From positions 124,001 through 188,000 of the forward strand of contig NZ_CP134696.1 of NCBI RefSeq assembly GCF_031851795.1: 64,000 nucleotides of DNA, written 5' to 3'. Positions 7,915 through 17,092 of the stretch are shown in pieces. The translations under genes and the position numbers were made by a program. Position 1 is the first letter of the stretch. Each line of letters starts with the position of its first letter. The DNA comes from Pontibacter sp. G13. Its GTDB lineage: Bacteria > Bacteroidota > Bacteroidia > J057. The notes beneath the pieces are model-generated. The model did no database searches. It had not been told where the DNA came from and saw only the letters and a list, made by a program, of their open reading frames with translations.

Positions 7915-9771
7915 CTAATCAATGGCTAATGCACGATCGTAAGCTGCCTCATAGTGACGAGTCAAGTTGCTCCATTCGAAGTGTTCAGACGCCTTCTCCA
8001 ATTTGTATCTCAAGCCAATCCGGTCTCCACGGCTCATTTGGACAAAGGAGAATAACTGGTCCGCCAATTGATTGGCAGCTTCATCAAAACTCCGATTACG
8101 GCGATTCACCACATAAAGTCCAAAGCTCTCTGGGTCGGTCGTAGACTTCAGCACATAATCCCCAAATCCAGACAAATCACTGGTGATAGCAGGAACTCCA
8201 CTCACCATGCACTCAAGCGGCGTATAGCCCCAAGGCTCATAGTAGCTAGGGAAAATCCCCAAGTGGCAGCCTCGGACAAAATCGCCATACTCAACACCGA
8301 ATAACGGACTCATGGAGTTGATAAAATCAGGGTGATACACCACCTTCACCTTATCTTCCTTGTAGTTGAGCAGCTGAGAAGTACGTAGGAAATTCAATAC
8401 ATCATCTTTCCCGTCATCGTAGAGATTGTGGGTCACCACCGTCGGCATTTCATGGGTTCTCCATGATTGAAGTTCCCTGCGCAATCTGATTCGCCAATAT
8501 TCTTCCACAAACTGGTTGAGATCTGGGAATGCACCATCGTCATTGGATGCAGCGTGCAAAAACAGTTTTTCCCCGATTTGCTGCTGAATGACCTCCGTAG
8601 TCTGACGGATCTTGTCCATCGTCAGACGAGATTGGAGCACATTGGGATTGATACTACTAAACGGTCGCTTGGTAACAAAGAACATCACCACCGTCCGATC
8701 AATATTGGCCTCCTTGAGACGCCAATTGAGACGTGCCAATGCCTCCAACGTAAGGTCGTACCCCTTATTCCGATATTCATATCGTCCAGAGGTAAAAAAG
8801 TACAGGGTCTTATCCAGATCAAAATGGTAGCTCGGGAAGAAGTGCCCCATAATGAACCGGTGAATATATTCTTTGTACTCCTGATGGACATTCTGGACCT
8901 CGTGCGAAATCTGAGATGGAGAAATGTTCAAGCCGTTGGGCAGAATCAAATCTGGTTTTCTTCCCAACAGATGGATACATTCCCGAGCAGTCACCTCACT
9001 GACGGTCGTTAATACATGAGCACCGTGTGCCGCTGCACGCTCGATCGAGGTTCGGGTCTCAATATTGAAGTATTTCGACTCTTTTTCCCAATCATAGAAA
9101 GGAAGGTGCTCATAGAACTGAGGATCGTTCATTGCCAAATAACGGCCCAGCATAGTCGCATGGGTGGTGAACACCGTCTTGATAGGCAAATTGTCTCTCC
9201 GAATTTCGGGAATAGAGGTGGCCGCCATCCATTCGTGTACGTGTGCAATGACAGGCTGCTGATTCACATCTTCCTCACAAAGCCTTGTCAGGAAGACCTT
9301 AGTCAGCCAACCAAATGCTGCAACTTGGTTGATCAGATCATCGTCTCCCGGCAATGAAATCCCATGGTGTTCCCAAAGCAAATATTTGATCTCACCCAGA
9401 CGGTCAAATACTGACCAAGGATTAAACAGAACCGTACGCGGACGACCTGCAGTCAGCCAACGACCATAATGCACTTCGAAGCCCATTTCGCGCATTTTCC
9501 TAACAGCCCTTCCGTATGGATCTTCTGGTGGAGGCAGGTCTTCGAAAATAGCCGATACGTTTGGGTGGACATAGGGACCAATCAGGCAATATCGATCTCC
9601 CCAATTCCGGGTCATACTTGGAACCTTGGATCGAATGACCGTATAGATTCCGCCTACCTGGTTGGCTACTTCCCAGGCGACTTCCACCAAGAGCGTTTCA
9701 TCCTTCATTTGTCGGATATCCGAATCATGGGGTTGATGAGGCAGATTGGAGTGAGGGGTTTGGTGGGTCAT
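7915..9771 (-). CDS. Glycogen synthase, GT3 (eukaryote-like) family
   Basis: Transfers glucose from a nucleotide sugar to glycogen in the cytoplasm. The N-terminal EVANQVGGIYTVIRSK motif and the C-terminal E-x7-E motif (YYEPWGYTPLECMVSG, about residues 515-530) are typical of GT3 synthases as found in fungi and animals and in Bacteroidota, rather than of the GT5 GlgA type. From the ATG at 9771 it is 618 aa. A later in-frame ATG at 9708 sits immediately before the conserved core and is a plausible alternative; the 9831 start would add a Pro/Cys-rich leader and looks wrong. Monocistronic, with its own terminator. No other glycogen gene is adjacent, although a polyphosphate glucokinase lies at about 17 kb. 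The sugar-nucleotide donor (UDP- or ADP-glucose) cannot be told from sequence. Confidence 0.93.
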   Translation of the reverse strand: MTHQTPHSNLPHQPHDSDIRQMKDETLLVEVAWEVANQVGGIYTVIRSKVPSMTRNWGDRYCLIGPYVHPNVSAIFEDLPPPEDPYGRAVRKMREMGFEVHYGRWLTAGRPRTVLFNPWSVFDRLGEIKYLLWEHHGISLPGDDDLINQVAAFGWLTKVFLTRLCEEDVNQQPVIAHVHEWMAATSIPEIRRDNLPIKTVFTTHATMLGRYLAMNDPQFYEHLPFYDWEKESKYFNIETRTSIERAAAHGAHVLTTVSEVTARECIHLLGRKPDLILPNGLNISPSQISHEVQNVHQEYKEYIHRFIMGHFFPSYHFDLDKTLYFFTSGRYEYRNKGYDLTLEALARLNWRLKEANIDRTVVMFFVTKRPFSSINPNVLQSRLTMDKIRQTTEVIQQQIGEKLFLHAASNDDGAFPDLNQFVEEYWRIRLRRELQSWRTHEMPTVVTHNLYDDGKDDVLNFLRTSQLLNYKEDKVKVVYHPDFINSMSPLFGVEYGDFVRGCHLGIFPSYYEPWGYTPLECMVSGVPAITSDLSGFGDYVLKSTTDPESFGLYVVNRRNRSFDEAANQLADQLFSFVQMSRGDRIGLRYKLEKASEHFEWSNLTRHYEAAYDRALAID

Positions 9772-10005
9772 GATAGGTACTTGGTTCTTTCGAGGTCTTG
9801 GAATGGGACAGGGCGGCGAACACTGATACAATCAACGCACAGAAATCGATTTCGCAGTACGAATCGATGTTCCATTGCGATATACGCAAAGTTCTGAATT
9901 AATTGAATGACTCACAATGAACAAAAGTCGAAAAAGTCGGTCAATTCGTTGAAAAATCTTAACTCAACCCCTCTATAGTTTGCCAATTCGAAGTCATACC
10001 AGATT

Positions 10006-10512
10006 CTATGATTGCAAAATTGCCCAACTGTCTCGGGATTCAGAGATCAATTCACCTGCCCAATCATACATGTCTTTGACAATGGCCGCTCGGATTTCCA
10101 ATCTACTCCCCCGCGCCTGAGCCTGCTTGCTGAATTTGGGCCCTGACCTGAGGGCCATCGCCAAGCAATAGGTACCCACGGGCTTTTCAGCGGTACTTCC
10201 TCCTGGACCGAGTATCCCCGATTCCGCCAAGCAAATATCCGCCCGCGACAACCGAATTCCCGCAATCGCCAATCCCCGCACAACTTCCTCACTGACAGCC
10301 CCATAGGTTTCGATCAACTCGGGAGAAATATCCAACACTTCCTCCTTGATGGAATTGGCGTATGGGACAAATCCTCCTTTGAAGACTTTCGAAACGCCCG
10401 GGATTGCAGTCATTGAACTGGCGGCATATCCTCCAGTCGATGATTCGACCAATGCTACCGTCAACCCCAACTCCGTCAGTAGGTTGATCCATTTTTTCAA
10501 AGTTTGTTCCAC
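10006..10512 (-). CDS. CinA C-terminal-domain protein, PncC-type nicotinamide-nucleotide amidohydrolase
   Basis: A 168-aa protein covering only the CinA C-terminal domain (no MoCF-like COG1058 part). This domain deamidates NMN to nicotinic acid mononucleotide in pyridine nucleotide salvage. Family motifs are visible: ESSTGG near residue 23 (usually ESCTGG), IPGVSKVFKGG, YANSIKEEVL, YGAVSEEV and the GILGPGGST loop. The Cys-to-Ser change in the first motif is conservative and may be tolerated. It lies 15 nt after the histidine kinase stop and is probably the last gene of the regulator-kinase-pncC operon. The functional link to that two-component system is unknown. Confidence 0.88.
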   Translation of the reverse strand: MEQTLKKWINLLTELGLTVALVESSTGGYAASSMTAIPGVSKVFKGGFVPYANSIKEEVLDISPELIETYGAVSEEVVRGLAIAGIRLSRADICLAESGILGPGGSTAEKPVGTYCLAMALRSGPKFSKQAQARGSRLEIRAAIVKDMYDWAGELISESRDSWAILQS

Positions 10513-10527
10513 GCCCTATCTATTTTG

Positions 10528-11892
10528 CTAGAAGACCAAGGCGAAGGTCGTCCCCACTCCCTGATCTGTCTGAAAACTGATCGTCCCCCCATGGAGTTTC
10601 ATCACCTGGCGAGAAAGGCTCAATCCAATCCCAGAACCTTTCTTCTTGGTGGTGAAAAATGGGATAAACACCTTGTCTTGATATTCGGGGTCAATCCCTT
10701 TTCCCGTATCCTTGACCATAACCAATTTGCGGCCGTCTGCCAATTCCTGACAGGCGAGGGATATTTCCTTAGCTGTAGCATCAGCATCTTCCACGGCTTC
10801 CATAGCGTTTTTGACCAGATTGATCAGGACTTGTTCGATGAGCTCTCCATCGGCCTTAATGGTGAGAGAAGGATCTACTCCCTTCATATCTAGCCGAATA
10901 CCTCTCCGTTCCATTTCAGGACCAAGCAAAGTCGAAACCCGTGCCAGCATTTCCGACACCTTGACATTGGCGAAATTGGGTTTCTGGATGCGTGTCATGC
11001 TCCGATAAGCATGGACAAAGTGGAGCAAGCCTTTACTTCTGCTTTCGATCGTCTTGACAGAATTGAGGATATCCTCTGAATCCATGTCATCCAATTCCGT
11101 CAAAGGTATGCGGTTTCCTTCTTCATCTTCGAGCAGTGTATGGACCACTTTGGCAAGCGAGATAATCGGCGTGACAGAGTTCATGATCTCATGGGTCAAT
11201 ACCCGGATGAGTTTTTGCCAGGTGTCTACCTCCTTGGCTTCAAGTTCGGATCGAATATCTTGCAGGGATACCAGTCGGTAATTGACTTCCTGTAGTTTGA
11301 ATTCTGTGGATTGGAGTGCGAGATTCCGCAATTGATCATTGACGAGCGCCTTGACCAGCTTGCGCTCTCCGGGTTTAATCTCCTCCACGGCTTTGAGCAA
11401 ATCTGGGTTGATCCGGTCCATAATCTTGATGTTGCTCATGTATGGCCGATCCAACAGGTCCTTGGCGGCCTGATTCATGAGCAGGATCTCCCCTTGCTCT
11501 CCATGACAGATTAACGCTACAGATACATGCTCGATGACATTTTGGAGGTAGAGATAATGGGATTCCTTTTCTGCTCTCAGATCCTGATAGCCCTTCATGA
11601 TCTGGTTGAAGGCATCCTTTAACCCCAGAAATGAATCTCCGCGAAATTCGGAAGAAAAGGTATGCGTAAAATCTCGATACTTAATCGCTAAGAGAAAATT
11701 CCTGAGGTCGCGATTGGTTTTCTCCAGATAATGGATCAATTCCCAGACCATGCCTACCATTCCCGCAACAAAGAAGAACTTGGTCACAGGCCAATGTGCC
11801 TTCAAATACACGAACTTGAAGAATATGGCCATCGCTGCTGCCAATAGAACCACACGCAGGATCACATTGAACCGAAAATCCTTGAATATCAT
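10528..11892 (-). CDS. Membrane sensor histidine kinase, NtrB/NtrY-like
   Basis: A 454-aa sensor kinase that should phosphorylate the adjacent NtrC-type regulator. Two close hydrophobic segments at residues 8-50 anchor it, followed by a linker/HAMP-like helix, a PAS-like domain (about 100-190), the HisKA dimerisation helix with the H-box THEIMNSVTP (about 235), and HATPase_c with the N-box LINLVKNAMEAV, G1 DTGKGI and G2 GSGIGLSLS. Its ATG at 11892 overlaps the regulator stop (ATGA), which indicates translational coupling. The short periplasmic part gives no hint about the signal. Confidence 0.93.
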   Translation of the reverse strand: MIFKDFRFNVILRVVLLAAAMAIFFKFVYLKAHWPVTKFFFVAGMVGMVWELIHYLEKTNRDLRNFLLAIKYRDFTHTFSSEFRGDSFLGLKDAFNQIMKGYQDLRAEKESHYLYLQNVIEHVSVALICHGEQGEILLMNQAAKDLLDRPYMSNIKIMDRINPDLLKAVEEIKPGERKLVKALVNDQLRNLALQSTEFKLQEVNYRLVSLQDIRSELEAKEVDTWQKLIRVLTHEIMNSVTPIISLAKVVHTLLEDEEGNRIPLTELDDMDSEDILNSVKTIESRSKGLLHFVHAYRSMTRIQKPNFANVKVSEMLARVSTLLGPEMERRGIRLDMKGVDPSLTIKADGELIEQVLINLVKNAMEAVEDADATAKEISLACQELADGRKLVMVKDTGKGIDPEYQDKVFIPFFTTKKKGSGIGLSLSRQVMKLHGGTISFQTDQGVGTTFALVF

Positions 11893-13265
11893 AGTCCGTA
11901 CTTGTTCATCTTTCTGTAGAGCGTTGTCCTGCCGAGTCCCAATTCCTTGGCCGCCTTCGATATGTTTCCATTGTGTTTGGAAATAGCTTGCCGGATCGCG
12001 TGTTTTTCCACTTCCTCCAAATTGTAATCTTGGGGGTTATCCGGGGCATTTCCGGTAGTCTGTCCAACTTCCGGCAAAAGGCTTTCCGTATCCTCCATGA
12101 TCACCGCTCGTTCAAGGGCATGTTGCAATTCGCGGATATTGCCCGGCCAACGATGGCTTTTCAGGCGGTTCAATATATCGTGGGGCACCGAGAATCCCTC
12201 CCGTTGATATTTCTCGCGATAGATCTGAAGATAATGCTCCACCAGAGGTGGAATATCCTCGATCCGTTCCCGCAATGGGGGCAATATCACCTCTACGGTA
12301 TTGATTCGGTACAGCAAATCCTGTCTAAATTCCTTTTCCCGCACCATTTCGTATAACGGCATATTCGTTGCGCAGACGAGCCTGATATCCACCTTGACAG
12401 GTCGATTGGACCCCACTCGGACGATCATGCGACTTTGCAATGCTGTCAGCAATTTAGCTTGCATGGAGAGGGAAAGGTTGCCGATTTCGTCCAAAAACAG
12501 CGTACCACCGTCTGCAGCTTCGAACCTACCTGCTCGATCTTCTCGGGCATCCGTAAAGGCGCCTTTGACGTGTCCAAACAATTCTGACTCGAATAGAGAT
12601 TCTGGGATGGCTCCCAGATCGACATGCACGAATGGACGATCCTTTCTTTGGGAACGATCGTGCAAGGCCCTTGCAACCAGTTCTTTTCCCGTGCCATTTT
12701 CCCCCAACACAAGCACATTGGCGTCAGTCGTTGCAACTTTGTCCAACATTCGGAATACCTGCTTCATTGCAGGAGATTCGCCGATGATGACGCGGCCATC
12801 CACGGGAATTCCAGCTGGGCTAGTGTGGGATTTAGGGGGGTCGGGATTTTCTTCCTTTGGAGAAGGAGGCTTGGGAGGTCCTTGGACAGCAGCCATCACG
12901 GTGGAGACCAGGGCTTCATTTTCCCAAGGTTTCACCACAAAATCCGTTGCTCCTTCCTTCATTGCCTTGACTGCGAGATTGATATCTCCATAGGCAGTCA
13001 TCAGTACAACATGTGTCTGGGGAGCCGTTTTCTTGATCTTCTTCAACCACCGGAGTCCCTCTTTTCCACTCGTGAAACCCGCTGTAAAATTCATATCCAA
13101 CAGCACCAAATCGTAATTTCCCTCAGAGAGGATATCGGAAATTTTGTGGGGATCGCTGGTGGTCTTAATATCGGAAAAACGCTGCTTCAGAACCATCCGG
13201 GCGGTAAGGAGGATGTCTGTGTCGTCATCGACGATCAAGATTGGATTTTGGAGCTTTTTGCCCAT
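11889..13265 (-). CDS. Sigma-54-dependent response regulator, NtrC family
   Basis: A 458-aa enhancer-binding activator. Order: REC domain (1-125; phospho-acceptor Asp in LVLLDMNF), sigma-54 AAA+ domain (about 160-400) with Walker A GENGTGKE, the sigma-54 contact loop GAFTDA and Walker B GGTLFLDEIG, then a Fis-type helix-turn-helix (GNISKAAKELGLGRTTLYRK) at the C-terminus. It is the first gene of a leftward operon with the kinase and the PncC-like gene. Regulators of this layout activate sigma-54 promoters. I found no convincing -24/-12 site nearby, so the targets are likely elsewhere. Confidence 0.96.
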   Translation of the reverse strand: MGKKLQNPILIVDDDTDILLTARMVLKQRFSDIKTTSDPHKISDILSEGNYDLVLLDMNFTAGFTSGKEGLRWLKKIKKTAPQTHVVLMTAYGDINLAVKAMKEGATDFVVKPWENEALVSTVMAAVQGPPKPPSPKEENPDPPKSHTSPAGIPVDGRVIIGESPAMKQVFRMLDKVATTDANVLVLGENGTGKELVARALHDRSQRKDRPFVHVDLGAIPESLFESELFGHVKGAFTDAREDRAGRFEAADGGTLFLDEIGNLSLSMQAKLLTALQSRMIVRVGSNRPVKVDIRLVCATNMPLYEMVREKEFRQDLLYRINTVEVILPPLRERIEDIPPLVEHYLQIYREKYQREGFSVPHDILNRLKSHRWPGNIRELQHALERAVIMEDTESLLPEVGQTTGNAPDNPQDYNLEEVEKHAIRQAISKHNGNISKAAKELGLGRTTLYRKMNKYGL

Positions 13266-13524
13266 GAATTGAGCGATTGGATTACGATTGGAGAGGCCCT
13301 TACGTGGGGATTTCTTTCAAATATAGCCAATGCAGGTAGAAAACCCGCACGCCGGATTCACGAAAGCGGGGCCAGACCTTGGAAATATGAGATTTCCGCA
13401 AATCCAGCATTTGTAATTTTCAGTCTACGAATGCCGCAGACTGTTCAGCCAATTTGGGTATTATCGAGTGACTCCCTCCTCTTCAAACTACCTCCAATTG
13501 GATTCAACCTTTTCGATAGGAATC

Positions 13525-14415
13525 GTGCGATCAATCCTGACAGGCCTACTTTGCTTCATTCAAGCATGCCTTTTCTTTGGCTGTGATCTTCCCGGAGAGC
13601 GAAAGGGAGTTCCCGTTTGGGGAGCTGTCACTTTGCGAAGGACCTGTGCCACCTGGGAAGAACAATCCAAAATCCACCAAGACGCCTTCCCCAATCTGGC
13701 TGGGACAATGCTGGAAGTAGGCGTCTATCCGGGATCGCCTCACCCGATTCCGGGTTTTCGGTATCACGCTCCCCACAAGCTAGATACCCTTATTCGGCAT
13801 TTGAAAACCGATCAGCTTCCCTATCTCATCGCGTTTCACTGGCCAGAGGCATCCTTCCCCAGAATCAAAAAAGACCATATCCAGCAGACGTTGGCTGAGA
13901 TCTCAAGCCTGTTGATCCGTTGTAGGCATTATCCGCCCGACAAACTCATCTTCAGTGGGAGGTGGATCAATACCCCACTCGCTACGCCTATACTAGCGGA
14001 ATTCCTCCAGGAAACGGAAAACGCGTTTCCAGCATTACAGGGGCAAATCGTCCTGGCAGCTCCTCCCAAAGACATCACCGACAATTTCCCATGGGAATTG
14101 GGAGATCATGTGGGAATCCTGTATCCCAACCGGGTCGACACGCTTCAGGAGAATTGGTTCAGATCGGCCAATCAGCAGATTGGCAAACAATTGGTAAAAC
14201 ACCGCAAATCCGCCATGGTATTCAATCCGAAGCTTCCGCCCAATAGCATGGGCAGAATCTTCAAGCGAGGTCTCAGCTTTTGGGATAGAAAGGTGGCCAT
14301 TTCGGGAATCGTCCTGAATGAATTCTATTGTCCCTATTCCGAAAGTGAAGCCCCAGCCCCCCCTTCGGAGCAATTTCACGAGTATCTCAAGTCCTACCTA
14401 GAGATATCTCCCTGA
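13525..14415 (+). CDS. Hypothetical lipoprotein
   Basis: Unrecognised 296-aa protein. The GTG at 13525 gives a compact lipoprotein signal (MRSILTGLLCFIQACLFFGC) with the lipobox Cys near residue 20; the more distal GTG at 13468 adds a polar leader and is less likely. The mature part is rich in Trp, Pro and aromatic residues, with alternating strand and helix stretches (for example TMLEVGVYPG, YLIAFHWPEA, KLIFSGRW, VAISGIVLNEFY) that resemble a TIM barrel of glycosidase type. This is a fold impression only; I see no named catalytic motif. It is divergent from the NtrC-type regulator and followed 120 nt later by a small exported protein on the same strand. Confidence 0.75.
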   Translation: MRSILTGLLCFIQACLFFGCDLPGERKGVPVWGAVTLRRTCATWEEQSKIHQDAFPNLAGTMLEVGVYPGSPHPIPGFRYHAPHKLDTLIRHLKTDQLPYLIAFHWPEASFPRIKKDHIQQTLAEISSLLIRCRHYPPDKLIFSGRWINTPLATPILAEFLQETENAFPALQGQIVLAAPPKDITDNFPWELGDHVGILYPNRVDTLQENWFRSANQQIGKQLVKHRKSAMVFNPKLPPNSMGRIFKRGLSFWDRKVAISGIVLNEFYCPYSESEAPAPPSEQFHEYLKSYLEISP

Positions 14416-14534
14416 ATATCATAAAAGTACCCAGTTTCTTACGTGGGTCATGGACACGCCCAATGAATGGCCATTCGATGTTGGCTTGACACTATTTTGA
14501 CCAGACAGACACAGACCACCACAATCCAATACCT

Positions 14535-14915
14535 ATGAAATCTCTGATCTGCTTTTTGGCGGTCGTCTCCTTACTGGGGGTGAATCCCGCAAAATCCCAG
14601 ACTCAAGAATTGGCTTACCGAGCTCCAGTACCGGTCCTTAGGACCTATCGGAAAAAGAAGCAGAAGGTGGAGGTGAAATCCAAGATGGGACTAGGCAGCA
14701 TTGAATTGGAGGTATTCCTCCCGGCCGGGGATTTTGTAGAGGCTAATCTGTATGATCAGTCGGGAGAGTTATCCGTTGCCATGTATGAAGGTGCGCTTAT
14801 CGGAGACTGGAACACCCTGGAATTCCCGATTAATTTGCTGGAAGGAGGGGTTTTCATTCTGGAACTCAAGCACTCCACAGGTAAGATTCGGGAGAAAGTC
14901 CTCCTAATCCCCTGA
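14535..14915 (+). CDS. Small exported protein resembling a stand-alone T9SS C-terminal domain
   Basis: A 126-aa product with a signal peptide (MKSLICFLAVVSLLGV, cut near AKS-Q). After a basic segment (RKKKQKVEVKSK, about 48-59) the rest has the strand pattern of a T9SS type A sorting domain: VEANLYDQSGE, then a short loop, NTLEFPINLLEGGVFILEL, then REKVLLIP at the very end. In ordinary T9SS cargo this 75-80-residue domain sits behind a large passenger; here almost nothing precedes it. It could be a degenerate cargo, a machinery-interacting decoy, or simply an Ig-like small surface protein. The resemblance is by eye and should be tested with a profile. Confidence 0.7.
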   Translation: MKSLICFLAVVSLLGVNPAKSQTQELAYRAPVPVLRTYRKKKQKVEVKSKMGLGSIELEVFLPAGDFVEANLYDQSGELSVAMYEGALIGDWNTLEFPINLLEGGVFILELKHSTGKIREKVLLIP

Positions 14916-15070
14916 GCAGATCCACACACCATCCAGATTTAGTTCGATTTTTCGACCAATCTAACAAGAACGGGTCAATCCGATGCTTTTCTCTTAGATT
15001 ATTGAATATTGAACTTTTTCAAAACCCAACGAACGGGAATTATACCCTAAAACCATTTATTTCGAATCTT

Positions 15071-16108
15071 ATGACTGGTTTTCAAGTGCTCGTCATAGGC
15101 GCACATCCACTTGCTCTTCCAGTAATCTCTCATCTCCTCCAATCTCGTCAGTGCGCTGGTATCGTGCTTCATCGCATGCAGCAAGCGGAACGAGCATATC
15201 TTGCGCCCCTTGCAGAATCCCAACAGATCCCCTGCCACATTATTGATCCTACGCATTTTCGGCAGTCGATTTTCGATATCTTGACACAATCCAGACAGAT
15301 TGAAGCGGTCTATGTGTTGGGATTTCCATATCGGATTCCATCGGAACTCCTGAGTATTCCGCCCAAGGGCTGGTGGAATTTCCATTTCGGAAGACTTCCC
15401 TCCTATCGCGGTTCTGATCCGATTTTTTGGCAAATCCGAAATCGGGAGACCCAAGGCGCCTTGTGTGTACACAAGATGACTGACCAGATATTGCAAGGGC
15501 CTCTTGCCTACCGTCAGTCCATCCCCATTTACCCAGAGGAAACGTACGGAATGCATGCGACGCGAGTCATACATGCACTCCCAGAAGCAATCTCCTACAT
15601 GAATAGGCTCCTCACACGTCCTACAGATCCAATGTTGCTGGACCAAGAGGAATCATACATCATTGATGCCAATTCTCCTACCGCAGGAGATCTGGTGATC
15701 AACTGGGATCTGCCTAGAAGCGAGATATTGGCACTGATCAGGGCTGCTAATCCGGGATATGGTGGAGCAAGGTCCCTGATCAAACAATGGGATATCCGAA
15801 TTCTGGATGCAGCGGAAGCCACTGGTTCTGATTTTCCGCAAGTAGCCCCGGGCACCATCGTCAAAGCAGACAGATATCATGGCTTGTGGGTACTTTGCAA
15901 GGATCGTACTCAACTCAAGATTCGGGTAGCGGCTACGGTTGCGGGGGTTCTCTCTGGTAAGCAACTCATCAATCTGGGATTCAGGGTTGGAGATCGTTTT
16001 GAGTCAAATCCTCCCAAAGATCCTTCAATCTCCATACCTTTGCAGCAATTCTCTATTCAGTCATTTGCTGCAAATGGTCAAAGCACCCCGGAAAATATTG
16101 GTCGTTAG
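15071..16108 (+). CDS. Formyltransferase-fold protein (Fmt/ArnA-like) lacking the catalytic Asp
   Basis: A 345-aa protein with the N10-formyl-THF transferase fold: GAHPLALPVISHLL near the N-terminus, FHFGRLPSYRGSDPIFW as the equivalent of the Fmt loop, and a C-terminal OB-like domain (WDLPRSEILALIRAANPGYGGA onward). Of the catalytic triad (Asn, His, Asp in E. coli Fmt), Asn103 and His105 are present. The position 38 residues after the Asn, where Fmt has the Asp of its DTG motif, is Leu141 in ILQGPLAY. The start at ATG 15071 begins directly at the core; the TTG at 15002 is unlikely. The 3' end overlaps the GT9 gene by 35 nt, suggesting co-translation and a role in surface glycan modification rather than initiator tRNA formylation. 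It may be a sugar N-formyltransferase relative or a non-catalytic homologue. Confidence 0.82.
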   Translation: MTGFQVLVIGAHPLALPVISHLLQSRQCAGIVLHRMQQAERAYLAPLAESQQIPCHIIDPTHFRQSIFDILTQSRQIEAVYVLGFPYRIPSELLSIPPKGWWNFHFGRLPSYRGSDPIFWQIRNRETQGALCVHKMTDQILQGPLAYRQSIPIYPEETYGMHATRVIHALPEAISYMNRLLTRPTDPMLLDQEESYIIDANSPTAGDLVINWDLPRSEILALIRAANPGYGGARSLIKQWDIRILDAAEATGSDFPQVAPGTIVKADRYHGLWVLCKDRTQLKIRVAATVAGVLSGKQLINLGFRVGDRFESNPPKDPSISIPLQQFSIQSFAANGQSTPENIGR

Positions 16109-17081
16109 ATTCAGTTCCATTGGCGACATTGTCCTGACTTCTCCAGTTCCCAGAAATCTCAAACGCGCATTCCCTGATTGTGAGGTGCATTATTTCACCA
16201 AGGCCGCATTCCATTCCTTGGTGGCTCACAATCCACACATTGACAAGGTCCATTTGTTGGAGGATTCGCTGGGAGATCAGCTGGATCGATTGAAAGCGGA
16301 GAAATTCGATGCGATCATTGACCTCCACAACAATCTCAGAACCCTGAGAATCAAGCAATCGCTAAAAATCCCGGCCTATACCTTCAATAAGGAGAATTTA
16401 TCCAAATTCTGGATGGTGAGGCTCAAGCAAATGGATCAGGGGATTGCCCATATTGTGGACCGATATCTCCAAACGCTCGAGCATTGGCAAATCAATCTCG
16501 ATGACCAAGGATTGGATTTTTTTCTGACGAATGAATCCATCGCCGAGGCAGACGCATTTTTGGCGGAAGATCCACTCAACATCATCGATCAAAGCCCCAT
16601 GGCAGTGGTTCTAGGCGCCAATTACGCTACGAAGCGATGGCTACCCGAATACTTCGTCGACCTTCTGAATAAGCTCGGGAGACCTGTTGTGCTCATTGGG
16701 GGACCCGATTCGGTTGAGGAAGCAAAAACCATTTCTGCCCAGCTGACGGTTCCATTCCTGGACACGGTGGGCAAGACCTCATTGCTGGTCTCTGCTGCGA
16801 TTCTGGAGAAATGTACCGACGTCCTAGCCCACGATACGGGTTTCATGCATATTGCAGCCGCTTTCAAAAAGCCTATCTATTCACTTTGGGGGAATACTGT
16901 TCCTGAGTTTGGCATGACTCCGTATCGCACCCCGTATTGGATTCTTGAAAATCAAGATGCAAGCTGTCGGCCGTGCTCCAAAATCGGATACAAAAAATGT
17001 CCGCGCTCACATTTCGAATGCATGCGCGGACTAACACCGGAAATGGTGCTCCAGAAGATTCAGGAGCCGCCTATTTCATAA
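16074..17081 (+). CDS. Glycosyltransferase family 9 (ADP-heptose:LPS heptosyltransferase-like)
   Basis: A 335-aa GT-B enzyme of the WaaC/WaaF/RfaF type, expected to add heptose to LPS core on the cytoplasmic face of the inner membrane. Evidence: KILVVRFSSIGDIVLTSPV at the N-terminus, DAIIDLHNNLRT in the first Rossmann domain, and the donor-site GANYATKRWLPEYFVDLL, VVLIGGPDSVEEA and DTGFMHIAAAFKKPIYSLWG in the second. Its ATG at 16074 lies inside the end of the formyltransferase-like gene. The three Cys near the C-terminus (SCRPCSKIGYKKCP) are commonly seen in this family. It is convergent with the glucokinase gene, with an 11-nt gap. Confidence 0.93.
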   Translation: MVKAPRKILVVRFSSIGDIVLTSPVPRNLKRAFPDCEVHYFTKAAFHSLVAHNPHIDKVHLLEDSLGDQLDRLKAEKFDAIIDLHNNLRTLRIKQSLKIPAYTFNKENLSKFWMVRLKQMDQGIAHIVDRYLQTLEHWQINLDDQGLDFFLTNESIAEADAFLAEDPLNIIDQSPMAVVLGANYATKRWLPEYFVDLLNKLGRPVVLIGGPDSVEEAKTISAQLTVPFLDTVGKTSLLVSAAILEKCTDVLAHDTGFMHIAAAFKKPIYSLWGNTVPEFGMTPYRTPYWILENQDASCRPCSKIGYKKCPRSHFECMRGLTPEMVLQKIQEPPIS

Positions 17082-17092
17082 TTTATCCGAAA

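Noticed and set aside
12301-13586. Two long plus-strand open frames (230 and 320 codons)
   Set aside because: Antisense to the NtrC-type regulator, which has complete REC, AAA+ and Fis domains.
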